A DNA stretch of 64,000 bases, taken from assembly GCA_034670405.1 (NCBI GenBank), contig JAXDDX010000002.1, positions 4,000,001 to 4,064,000 of the forward strand. The letters run 5' to 3'. Below the pieces are notes generated by a model, which did not search any database, was not told where the DNA came from, and was given only the letters and a program-made list of their open reading frames with translations. Origin of the DNA: Hoplostethus atlanticus (taxonomy: Eukaryota > Chordata > Actinopteri > Trachichthyiformes > Trachichthyidae). The first letter of the stretch is position 1; each line of letters starts with the position of its first letter. The position numbers were made by a program, and so were the translations under genes. Positions 26,610 to 44,602 of this stretch are shown here, one piece after another.

Positions 26610-29600
26610 TCACAGGCATCGCCTATAAAGGTAAACAGGAATCCCTCTTCGGTCTTTGCCTGATTTCTGCGCTCCAGCAGTGTCTTTTTCCTCTATCTTC
26701 TTAAGTGCTTGAAGTAGGTCAGAGGCTTTAGAGAAGCTGGCAGCACAGCTAGAAAAGAAATATATTAAAATATCAATGACAGGCCCCAACATCATAATCT
26801 GTCACACAGGCAAGTAACGAGTATTAATGCACATTAGACAGAAAACTGGCACAACTGCCATCAAAAGTTGTTAGTCTCATTTATGTGAAAGTCTATCAGA
26901 ATTTAAAACCTTTTTCTTTTGTGGCATTTTTTCTCCTTTGGAAGTTTGAAGCAGTATTGAGAGACAAAATCCATCAGGAGGGAGGGGAGAATGTTGGGCA
27001 TCTTGAAGTGTTCAATCTGACCAGCCAACCTGTAAAATTAAACAGACAAGCAGGAGATATTTATAAGCTTACATAGAAACAAATTGAGAAGCAAGGCAAG
27101 TAAAGAGTAAGAGATGAAAAGATTAAGTGTATGTTTGCGTGCGTGTGAGCAAGTGAGATTCAGTGGAGCTTGCAGTAAGGACAAGTCTATTCACTCACAT
27201 TTTTTTACTCCGTACATAAGTAGGACTGAGGAATGATAGGCTCAGCATGCTTGTGCATAACTTCATGAGGGTAGCGTACATATAAACCAAGTGTTGAGCT
27301 GTTGTCTTACCGGCTGGTACAATCACAATGATAGACAGTCTTTGACTCCATGTTCTGTAGATCATACTTCTTCTCCAAAGGAGGAATTTTGTATTTACAT
27401 TCAACCAAATGTCTGAGACTTCCACACAGGAGCTGATTGTCTGCAGGACCAAAAATAAACATAGATTACCCCACAATTACCCAAGTACCAACACTTCTTT
27501 ACATACAGTACTGTGCAAGTCTTAGGCCACCTGAGAAAATTATGCTTCAAGCTATTTATCTGGGCAGTTAGTGTTTATTTGCTTGAAAACACTATATCCT
27601 ATTAGAATAAATACAAAGACATTAATACAATAAAAAGTAACAAGAATTTCTTGTGTTTTCCAAAAAGTTAATATCTTGCGAGATGGCTAGAAGAACCTAA
27701 AGACATTTGAAGAAACTACGCAAGTTGAAGACATAAAAAGCAATGAAAGACCCAAAAAGTTGTTTGAATCTGATGGTCACTTCCTTGAGGGACAGAAGGA
27801 AATCCAGTGAAGTGTTTGCTCAGCATCTGGCACCAAAGTACACGCTCCGGCCCTGAGAAGAATTCTTGGATTCTTGAAGAATGGACCTTTTAGGCCGTGT
27901 TGTAGCTAAGAAACCATTCTTGTGGAAAAGCGACAAGCAGAAGAGATTGCAGTATGTGAAAGACCATAAAGCATGGAGCGACAACCAGTGGTTGTTAGAC
28001 ATTTTTGGTTCACAAAGACGCCAGTATGTCAGGAGAAGAGTGACTGACTCATTCCTCCTCACTGGTTGAAGGTGTGCTAATCAGTGAAATCACCTGCTGT
28101 AGTGTTTGGTTGGAATGAAAACCTGCATACTCTTGGCCCTCCATGGCAGATGCTTGCCCATCCCTGGTGTAGGGAATTATAAAGGCTGAGAAATATAAAC
28201 AGATCTTGATTCGTCATGCTGTACTTTCGGGAAAATGACTGATTGACAAAAACGTTACCTTTCAGCACGATAAAGACCCTAAACACTCTGCAGACACGAT
28301 TAAAAAGTGGAAGTCTGCAGATGGAGTACTCACATTAGGATATTGGTATTATACTGGCCACCTCAGAGCGACTTCAACATAATTGAAGCTGAGGGATCAC
28401 GTGGAGAGGGAAAGAACAAAAAGAAGCCAAAGTCAAGAGAAGAGTTATGGCAAATCCTGCAAGAAGCTTGGAAGAATTTAACACAGAGCTACTGGAAAAA
28501 ATGACATGACAGTGGATGACAGCGAATTGCTTCAGTTTTGCATTCTTAGGAAAGCCACACAAAATACTGAAAAACACAAGTTTTTGTTACATTTCATTGT
28601 AATAATGTTTCTTTGTTTATTTACTTCAGTATATGTAGTGTTTTTTTTTTGAACAAGTAAACAATTACTGCTCAGATAAATGGCTTTAATCAATTTTTTT
28701 TTAGAGTGGCCTAAGACTGCTGCACAGTACTGTAGCTTAACAATACATCACTTTCTTTACATCTGCACTCAAGTTGTTCCATACAAAAAGCGTCATACTT
28801 TCTCTGTCACATTTTCATTTATTGAACTCAGAACACAGGTAGGACTGTAATCAACATACACACTAATGATGGTGTTCTGATCTGAGTGATTCTTGCATCA
28901 CACGGTGCCCCTCAATGCTTATTGTCTCATAGCGCTCCCTGGTGTCACCATGTTTGCTTGTAATGGGGGCGGTGTTGTAAGCAGAGGGGTTCTGCATGAC
29001 GGTATATGTCATGTCATTGGCCAGGGCAATGTGGGGTTAAAGTGCACTTGGGTCACTGTTACAGCAGCTGCACGAGCGCTCCTATCATATTATGCAATGC
29101 ATTAGTTTTGTTCAGGTTTTTCATAGACTAGTGGTACTACCTGTTATCATGGGCTCCTGGTTTGTCTTGTCCAATAGTCCATGCGTATTCCTCTGCTTTG
29201 GAGACTTGCCATTCCGATGACGAGGGACTGTTGTTTGTGGCCCCGTCTTTAGTTTTGTTCTGATGGACATTGTAGTAGTAGCTGTATTCCAGAGTCTTGT
29301 TGAATTCTTCTCACAGCGGCGGCATTTCTTTTTAACTCTTTTATGAATTTTGGTGGTTATTGTGGTCACTGCTGCAATGGTTGTTAGTGGATGAGGTGCA
29401 GCTCTTGGTGTTCTAGGTGGGGTGCTTTGTGTTGTGGATGCTGTTTTCTGATATGACTGTGTGGTCGCCAATAGAACTTGGCTTTTGTGTGTGGCATATG
29501 CTGTCAGTTCTTTTCCGGTGCCCTTCTTTTTGCCCCGTTTCTTCTTATTTGCTATATGTGTGTTGATTTCAGAAGCACTTGTGAAAGCTGTTTTTCGTTC

Positions 29601-32600
29601 TAATGTTAATGCCGTCCTCTGTATCGGGGATGCAGCTAGAGTTAAAGGAGTGGTGGTGCGTGTCATCCATCTTGGGGGCACTTTGGTGGATGCTGCTGTA
29701 GACGTTTTCCTTCTTCTGTTGCATCCTTTTCCCTTTCTCACTTTACGGTGGAAAGTATCTCCCCTGGGTGGGTCTCTGGAGGTACATCTATGTTCTCCCT
29801 TGGGCGACTTTCTGTTTGTTTTCGTCGGGGGGCGTTCCATTACATGGTGCCCCTCAGTATTTGTTGACTCGCTGGTATCCCCGGTGTCACTATGTTTTCT
29901 TGTAATGCGGGTGGTGTTGTAAGAAAAGGGGTTCTGGAAGACAGCATATGGGGCCTCTTTGGCTACCTTGCACCTATAGAGTAAACATGGAAGTTAGAAC
30001 CCAGCTATCCCAATGTATCACATGCAGATACTGCACTTGTATCTAATTTAGAAAAGGTACATTTCTATTTTAGATCATATGTTCTGTCATTTCAGGCACT
30101 GTAATTATCATTTTTTCTTTCAAGGTAATTACAGTAACACTGTTTCCATTCAACAGTCACATAAAATTGTAATTATAGCTCATCGTAAAAGGGGATTTTC
30201 AAATATTCTTAGACGCTTTGATTATTTTCAGTTCTTATTTGGGTTGGTCAATGTAATATCGCGGATGCTATAGATAAGTTAACCATTAACCAGGTCTTCG
30301 TTTGTAAGGCAGACTGTTAGTATTCTGATAAAACAGATCAGGGGTGTGGCACTATTCCCTTGGGTATGATATGGGGGTTGGCAGAGTGTCAGGCATGTCA
30401 ATACAAGACAAGCTACTCAGTTGAAATGTACTGAGGCGCCAATTTGCTATATTATTATTATGACTGCCTCAGTACAGTATGTCACTGAACAATGGAGTCT
30501 TTTTACTGAGCTGTCTGGTTCGTATTGTTGTGTGCCACTTAGGCACTCTAACAATATGCAGCAACGTTTTGAGCATGACTATCAACCCTTACATTCCCCA
30601 CCAGTACATCTGGGTGCATCTCCTCTGGTGTATGAGCTCGAAGCAGGGCACCCTCAGGAGGTTAAAGAAGCTGTAGCCCACCACATTGGAGATGGTATCA
30701 TTCACACCAAGAAGGCACTGTTGAAACCTGGTGATGGGAATGAAAAGACCAAGCCATTCAGAACTGCCCGCAATGTAACACAATTTAGGCCTTAATGTAA
30801 TAACAACAGGAAAATGGTGGTAGTAATTCAACACATACGGTGGGTAAATATCACTGGATGTTGCATCAGTTTATACATATTTTATGCATAACCTTTCCAG
30901 AATTAGCTGGGAAGGGGATCCCTGAAATGTGGGCAGGAACTAGAGGTTAACCATATTACACATGCACTTGTCCACACTCCAAGTGAGGCAAGTGCTGACA
31001 TCCCTCTGGAATCTCTATGGCTTTAAATAATAGATTTTAAAAGAGGCATGAACTGCTCTCTCATCCAGCAAACACAAAAAAATGACAGGACATGCTCACT
31101 CCTGACATCAAAAGTTTATGTTGAGGGCTGAATGCAGTTTAAATGTCAGTCAACTTGATTTCTACACTGGGTTGATTGTTTTTTGTATGGCTTGTGCCAA
31201 CTGGCTGAATTAGACACGTGCAAATGTATAAAACATAAAGGATTGAGCACATTGTTGAGTCAACAACTCAACACTGTAGTGTTCAATTGTAATCAATCAG
31301 TCACTCAATTGTACTGTAAAAGTATAGTAGTATAGTATAGTAAAATTATTATTACAGATCTCCCTAGTTTATATCAGTTTATATCCACTAGCATAGTGAC
31401 AAAATGGTCTGATACAAACATTCCTGACATGCAAACACTCCAATTAGAAGAAGTGCTCCGTGTAAAACGCTATAACCACCACACCCTTGAAGAATTTGAT
31501 CAACATCACAGTCTTCAGACAGGTCTACCCCTACTTGATTGCGTGCCCATGCCAGCCAGAGAAGTGAGGGGACAGGGGTTTGCAGGAGTTTCCCTGGAGG
31601 GAATGTGTGAATCTGTGACATCCCATGAATGTAATGGATGCCCGAGGTCTGCACACTGAGACTCACCTTTGGTCACAGTCACAGTGTGAGACGGTGAAGA
31701 AGTTGGGGTTGAAGACCCCATAATTCACTGTGAAGGCAAGTATGACATGCGTGCAATGGTCATGCTCACGGCAGCACCTGTCTGTACACTCAAACATTCC
31801 TGTGCAGAAGAACAAGAAGGGCAATGGAAGGTGTGAATCTCCACATCATTCAAACATATTATGTGACACTTTTGCATGCAGGCAGGTCATCAAGCAGAGA
31901 TCACTTAGCTGCCAAATGGATAGTCTACTATAGAATTAAAATGTAGTTGCTGACCTCAAAGAAATGTGGTTATTTTGTTTGAAAGTTAGATGTTTCAGTG
32001 TTGTGAAACAGATTTTAAATCACTATAATATTATATATTCCTATAGTGACTTTTAGTGTGTCTGTGGTGCTCTAATGATTTTGTAGTGACCGCATAGTAC
32101 TGCAATTTTTTTAACCTCCCAATGCATCACTATAATATTTCTATAAAAGGCCTGCACAGGCACATATATAGGCTACTGTATCTGTGGTACTCAAGAGTGA
32201 GTTTTAAGGAGTTTTAAGTACTTTATGGTATTCCTATTGGATGTTCTGTGGTATAGATTTAACCTATAGTAGCTGCTTAATATTTTAAAGTCTTACTATT
32301 TGTCAGTTCAAAAAGAAACAGTGCTGTAACTGCTTGAATTTAAACAAGTGAGTCCTCCATCCTCACCTAACTGTTCGTATCCGATGGCTTTGCTTCCAGT
32401 GCCGCACCACAGCGTCCCTGGGAACATCCAGGCGCGTTTTCTCCGGGATTTTACCGCATTTATATCTCGTTTTGCGCGCTTGGCAACCGGCGCACCGGTT
32501 GAGTCCCGGGTGCAGGGGCCATCCGGGACCAGCAACAAACTGACATTGAAGCGGGGGTTGAGTTCCTGATCCCGAGTGCCGGTTCTGTTGCAAAGGGAGA

Positions 32601-32850
32601 GGTAGCCCTCCGTGACGAGTGGGTCGGTGTTTACTTCGCATCTCACAGGTCGCATATCCTCGGACCATAGGGTCAAGTACAGGGCGCGGACACCGTCCGT
32701 CTCCTCTCGCAGAAACGTGAGGCGCGTCCGTCCCTCCCTAGCGGGACTGGATCTGTGACAGGAGGGACCTGAATCGATCACATCTCGTGCATTTGACAAA
32801 ACGAGCGACGATAAGGCAAAAACAACACGCAGTAGATGTCTGATTTGCAT
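26610..32850 (-). CDS. pla2g3: pla2g3, secreted group III phospholipase A2
   Basis: Secreted Ca2+-dependent enzyme that cleaves the sn-2 acyl bond of phospholipids (group III, the bee-venom type fold). Exons: 32850-32367, 31799-31667, 30727-30593, 29973-29141, 27440-27311, 27029-26910, 26748-26610 (TGA). All junction phases agree; product 657 residues against 509 in human. Residues 1-21 are a signal peptide (MQIRHLLRVVFALSSLVLSN). A basic stretch ends in RRKR (136-139), a furin-like site just before the catalytic domain (AWMFPGTLWCGTG). The Ca2+ loop is WCGTG (148-152), the active-site motif is CCREHDHC with His174/Asp175, followed by SHCDCDQRF and the YWWG end of the core domain. Residues about 251-528 are a low-complexity Lys/Arg/Thr linker, mostly from one 833-nt exon. 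The C-terminal Cys-rich domain has YHCDCTSRL and CFKLP. An in-frame upstream ATG at 32988 would add 46 residues, but the signal peptide favours 32850. The donor of exon 6 (AAAAAG|GTTTTA) is the weakest. Confidence 0.92.
27506..28732 (+). mobile_element. Dead Tc1/mariner transposon in pla2g3 intron
   Basis: Near-identical inverted ends (CAGTACTGTGCAAGTCTTAG on the left, CAGTACTGTGCAGCAGTCTT on the right) enclose 1227 bp, flanked by TA on both sides (27504-27505, 28733-28734), the Tc1 target duplication. Plus-strand transposase remnants are readable: GRVVAKKPFLWKSDKQKR, FGSQRRQYVRRR, FQHDKDPKHSADT and REELWQILQEAW. Stops, frameshifts and a deletion around the second catalytic Asp region show it is inactive. 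It lies between exons 4 and 5 of pla2g3. Confidence 0.93.
28901..29040 (-). pseudogene. Relict partial duplicate of pla2g3 exon 4
   Basis: Plus-strand 28901-29012 resembles 29843-29955, the first part of pla2g3 exon 4 (shared words: ggtgcccctca, ttgtaatg, ggtgttgtaag, ggggttctg). In the gene direction it still reads TVMQNPSAYNTAPITSKHGD, against AVFQNPFSYNTTRITRKHSD in the real exon. It lacks an in-phase acceptor, has an upstream in-frame TAA and ends at a stop soon after the similarity, so it is probably not used. It sits in the intron downstream of exon 4, near the Tc1 element. Confidence 0.75.
32036..32310. repeat. Dispersed repeat copy A (pla2g3 intron 1)
   Basis: Shares ordered words with 52716-52890: gtactcaa.agtgagttt, actttatgg, and atattttaaagt near the end. 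The element is non-coding. Family not recognised, although short 'tatagtactt'-type words suggest a common fish DNA element. Confidence 0.5.
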
Positions 32851-35800
32851 CTCAAGTGGTAAATTGCTGTCAGAGTTGCCGCAAATTCCCACATTAATAG
32901 CAGCATGAATGTGTTTTGTCTTGTGCACAATGCGTTTCACTCTGCCAGAGACGTGTGTACTTTTACACGATGGAGGGAGCGTACTCATAAACCTATAGTT
33001 GTAAGAGGCTCGCCAGAAATATGATACTCTATTAACGTGTGCGCGTGGGTGTGCGCGTGTGTGTGTGTGGCCTGACTCATGAAGTGTTTGTACTTGCACA
33101 GCCTACCGTTGCAGTGGTGGTTAGCCAAGAACTGCATTTTGGCATCCAATTTGAAGGAGGCAACTACCACGCTTATACCAACTCATCTGGTCTTGTTTTG
33201 CTTATTCAACGTATGTAGCCGACACTCCTGGTGGAAATCAGCAATTCCACCTTTCATTCATTAAACCATAATCTGAAAAGTTTAACAGAACCTAGCCTAT
33301 AAGCATCCTATTATTAAGAGAAACGTTGAATATGGTCTAGTAACATGTTTTGCACAATACCCAGATTGAATCCAGAAACATGTCCCCACTTGGAACAGCA
33401 TATTCAAATGAAATGTTTTGGGAAGCAAGTAACACGTTCCACTTTTAATTTGGGATGAAACAGAAGTGGAGCCTCAGGCAAACAGGATTTAAATTTTGAA
33501 GAGTGTGAGTGTGCATTTCGCAGCATAGGGGGCCCCCATGTTGCAATTTGCCAGCATTGTCCATTTTCCCTCTAACAATTTGGTGACGCACAGTACATTT
33601 TCTGAAATGAGTGGGCCTTTTCCAACCAGCACTATCAGTTGTCTCTAAAGTATTCCTTTCTATTCCGTAGAACTCTATGTTCTAGGAATGACATCACTAC
33701 TGTGCTATTTAAACCCTGAGCAGTCCATATTGGAGCCAGCAGTGTCAGTCGTGTCCTCTGTACAGCTAATGATTTTGCTACTTGTAATACAGCTAAGCTT
33801 GCTTTGTGTATGAGACGATTACATTCATCATTTATTTATTGTTGCATCACTTTATTACAGTAGTCTAATTTTGTTAAGTGCTATTCAAATGTAGCTGCTG
33901 TCCCACTTCATTATCATTATATTAAAATCACACATTTGAATCCATTAATTCCTCAAACACTGCAAATTACAAGCATAAAAGCATCTGCACAAGCATAGAA
34001 GTTTGTCAATTTCCATTCATTTTTATTGATCTGTGTAAACTCTTTGCAAAATCTTAACATGCAAAGTTATTTGCAAACATACATATTTCCATATATTTCC
34101 AGTGCATGCACTATCTATTTACAAATACAGAGATAGAACCAGAAAACATTCCACTGAATTGGCAGAATCAAGTAGAAGACAGCTAGGTGTTTATCTCAGG
34201 CAGAAGCCTGCTGAAAAAATAATCAAGAAACAGAATATATGTTGACCATAACATGATGATCCACTGTGACTGAAGCAGTAGTACATGGGACGGTGTATGA
34301 TGCTACTTTTAGCTGTTTGAATCACTGCCACAGGAGGGCAGAGTGGCTGAGAAAACAAGACACTGGAGAGAATTTGATGTCTATGTACAGTATGTCCCAC
34401 TTGAAGAATGAGATTAATCTGAATGTATGCTACTTATATAGTTGGATAAATTATTTTTGTTGATGTGCTCAGTTGGTATTACATCATCAATCAGTCCTGT
34501 GGATGCTATCAGACCAGTTTATTCAGATAACGTCATTTTAATTAAGCTATCCTAACAATATCAATAAGCATCCTGATAGTCATGCAGCATAGATGCATTT
34601 GTGTTATTATGGCCTTCTGTATAGAAAGTACCAATAGGAATGTTATGGGGAAGAAGTGTAAACATTAAGTCAATTACAATAGCATTAATTTCTTAAAAAG
34701 TATATGTATGTATCTTGAACCACAAGACATTTCATGCATAGGTTTTTTTGTTTTTGTCTTTTTGTTTTTAGACATTGGAGTAACTTGCAAACAGCTGTAT
34801 AAATTGAGGTCATTCCATTGTGTAAGGTGTGCTTTCCTTGGATCGCTGTGATTAGTGAACAGCCACACACACTAAAGCCTTGAATGATTGGGGCGTGGCA
34901 GGATGGAAAGGGCCCTGCTTTGTGGAAATGGTGCATTGGGGTAAAAGCGGGCCATCACTGTTCCAGGCACGCAAGAGTCACGAGCACAGTGCATGCAAGT
35001 AAAGCTGCACATACTTATGACATAACCTGTTCCACCTTCTCTTCCGGTTTAGCGGAGCAGACTATTTTTTTTTTTAGAGTAAGAAACCTGACCGTGTGCA
35101 TTCAGTATAAAAACTGCAGTAGAAAACCTCTGAGCTGTCAGAGTGAACCACGTGCTTCGGACGAGTAGAGCTGGCAGAAGAAAGGAATTCCTTTTTCCTG
35201 CCAATTCTCACTGCAACTAAGAAATTAACTGAAAGATTTCTGTTCACTGCTCGGGTTGCCATTTCCCACAAACTCAAAAGTCACAGCTTAAATAATCAGA
35301 CATACAAATTTAGAATATTCAACTAGGTGTGCTATAATTTGAAGTCACAAATTAACAGCAACTGATGAAAGATTCATCTCGCTCATGGTCCACTGATTTA
35401 TGAATCACATATAGCCCAGATTTGTGTAATTTCTATCCTAACCTGAGCAATGTATTAATATGTAAACATTTCTTCATGTGGATATATGTCCATGACATCA
35501 GGCACAGCTGAAATACTTGAGGGTGTAGCTGCGTGTTCACTGTTTTCTTATGTCTGTGGCTTTGCATGCTCATACAAGTGTTACACTACGGCATGATACA
35601 CCATTACTCGAGAAATCAAAAATGATCCCCTGCCACTATAATGAACTTAATGAATGAGATTAATAGAGGCTTTTGTGACCTTGGATGATGATTGTGACCT
35701 AAGTGCCATAACATATTGCTTTTCTTGTTCTGTGCCAAGTGCAATTTTCTTTAGCTTAGGATGTGTTCAGCATACTATATAACAAAATTGACAGGCATGA

Positions 35801-36172
35801 TAGTCTTTATGCAACTGCTCACAACAATTTCACACTTGCAAGTCTAGATGTCATGTAGATGTCTTTTGTTGCATTAATGAAATCCCTAATTCATTTTAAG
35901 TAAGCCGTGTTTTGCCTTTTGAGAAGTTCCACGGGCAGATTAAGTCTCAGCACAGGCAGAGAAACAGTGAGGAAATAGACAGGAAGGGGTATATTACATC
36001 AGGGAAAAGGAGGCATGAGAATTACTCTCATTGTGTATTGGTCAGGTAGAGGACAGGAGACAAGAGTAGACTAAAAGAAAGGAAGCCTGAATGCAATGGA
36101 ATAAGTGAGGAGAAGGGACGTGGACTGAGTAGGGAGGAGAGGGTTTAGCTCATGCAGTTTGGGGGCAAGTGG
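32851..36172. other. Intergenic between pla2g3 and rph3a
   Basis: Contains the pla2g3 5' flank, including an alternating purine-pyrimidine tract at 33037-33070, and the rph3a 3' UTR. No canonical poly(A) signal lies close to the rph3a stop; the nearest AATAAA words in its direction are at 34518-34523 and 34022-34027, so the UTR may be about 1.7-2.2 kb. I see no other gene. Confidence 0.6.
33037..33070. repeat. Alternating GT/GC tract (Z-DNA prone) upstream of pla2g3
   Basis: The sequence gtgtgcgcgtgggtgtgcgc followed by gtgtgtgtgtgg is almost perfectly alternating purine-pyrimidine with several CpG steps, about 190 bp upstream of the pla2g3 ATG. Confidence 0.8.
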
Positions 36173-42873
<6,701 letters not shown>

Positions 42874-43973
42874 GGCTGCTGCACTATCTGAGGGTGGTTA
42901 CATAGAGAGAGAGAGAGAGAGATGGACGCAGCATGAAGTAGTGAAACATATCAATCTTTGCCGAATGTCATGCAAAAAATAAAAACCCCAAGAACCTCTT
43001 CTCACCACTCTTCTCACTGTTTGACATTAGGTGAGATAACACTCCAGTTTAGGTTGAGCTGTAATACCTTTAACATCACCGTTTAAGCACAAACCCTCAA
43101 TAAATTCTTGCAGGAACACATAGCTCTCTCTCCTGTCCTTATCTCTCATGCTTATGCAGCACTGACATAAGCATAAACACAGGCTGCTCTCTAATCAGTG
43201 AGGACATTTGCTCCAAATCTTTGAGCCAGGACGATGCCGACCTCAAATTGGCTAATCTCCAGATGCACTTATTCTAATTGCCTAAGAGAAGTTTTGTAGT
43301 GCCAATAAAGTGGTGGGTAAACAATGAACTCCAGTTGGTGACCATCATAAGAAAAACAACCACCAATTAAAAAAAGAAAATCCATTCTATTTTATAGAAA
43401 AGCAATAATTGCTTTTTTCCTTCATCAGATATTTTCTATGATGTATACTATGATATAAAAAGAGTAAAGAGTAAGTTTAGGTGGGTTTACCCCCAACACA
43501 ATATCAGCAACAACATATAAGCATGACAATGTAAGCAAAAGCCCTTATAAGTTTATAACCATACACCATTTATTGTTAACAAATAGCATATAGTGTAACC
43601 AAGCCTCTATATAACCTCAACATCAACCTATTCTTACAACGCCCATCATCCATATGATGCAACAACTGAGCAATTCAGCTCCACAGAGCCATGTGGCAAA
43701 AATGACACAAAGATGTCAACAGAAATCAGTGAGGTGAGTGCCTATGGGCACGTCTGCTGAGTGTGTGTGGGTGCGCCAGGAAACTGACTTAGTGATGCTG
43801 CAAGTCTCCACCAGACAACACATGGAGTGATGCAGCAGCAGCTACAGGCCGCGTATCTGTCCTGAGGCTGAGAGGGCCAGTAGCGTCCACAAAAGAGCAA
43901 CAATGGCACAGAGGGGCTCTTTGTCTTCTGTCTGAGCCACTCTAAAGTTAGGAATTGTGATGTGATGAGAGAT

Positions 43974-44017
43974 GGGGGACGGGTGGGTGGGTGGGGGACG
44001 GGTGGGTGGGTGGGGGG
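43974..44017 (+). repeat. Duplicated G-quadruplex-forming tract
   Basis: Two tandem copies of an 18-20 bp unit (GGGGGACGGGTGGGTGGGTG) give about ten G-runs of three or more within 44 bp on the plus strand, opposite to the rph3a sense strand. Confidence 0.85.
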
Positions 44018-44569
44018 AAAGAATGCCTAACGATAACGGAAAAAGAAAAAAAAAATCAATACGTTTCATTTGTCTTCTGCTTTGCCCAAGCGATCTCTGC
44101 ACAGCAGTCAAGACCAGCACTGGAGAGTGAAAGAGAGCAAGGGGAGAGGGAGGGTGTGACACTGCTGTGGATTGTGGCGTGTAAACCTCTACCACAGAAT
44201 GAAAGCGAGTCTCTAGTTCAATGATGCATATTATACAGGATTACATGTGAACCAACAAGCCTTTTGAGCTCCATATGTTGCAGGATTGTCTGCAGGATTC
44301 ACAAAATAACAACTAATTTACTATTTGCTATAAATAGAAACTTTGGGTGTGAGCATTTCCCTCTGATGCTGCTGCATCTAGCCAACGGTGACAGTCTTCG
44401 TCTTCGAGAGCATTCGTCTTATTCTCCTTCTCAGCAGCACCCTAAGGGGCCATTACTCTGACTGTATACATCCCATACACTGGGTCTCGCAACCATGGCT
44501 CTCCTTCATTGCACAAAATGAATTATCCCACTTCTGTTCAAGATGATTGTCCTGGGGAGGTTGGGAGGG

Positions 44570-44570
44570 A

Positions 44571-44602
<32 letters not shown>
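44570..44602. repeat. (GA)n microsatellite
   Basis: GA dinucleotide run with one interruption (gagtgaga), followed by degenerate acggagagacagagag. Confidence 0.95.

Noticed and set aside
29461-29922. Open frame of 153 codons on the plus strand, hydrophobic
   Set aside because: It is the antisense of pla2g3 exon 4; Lys/Arg/Thr-rich codons read as Phe/Leu/Val-rich on the other strand.
43842-44195. Minus-strand open frame of 117 codons with Pro/His-rich part
   Set aside because: Created by the G-rich tandem tract; no splice sites or conserved motif.
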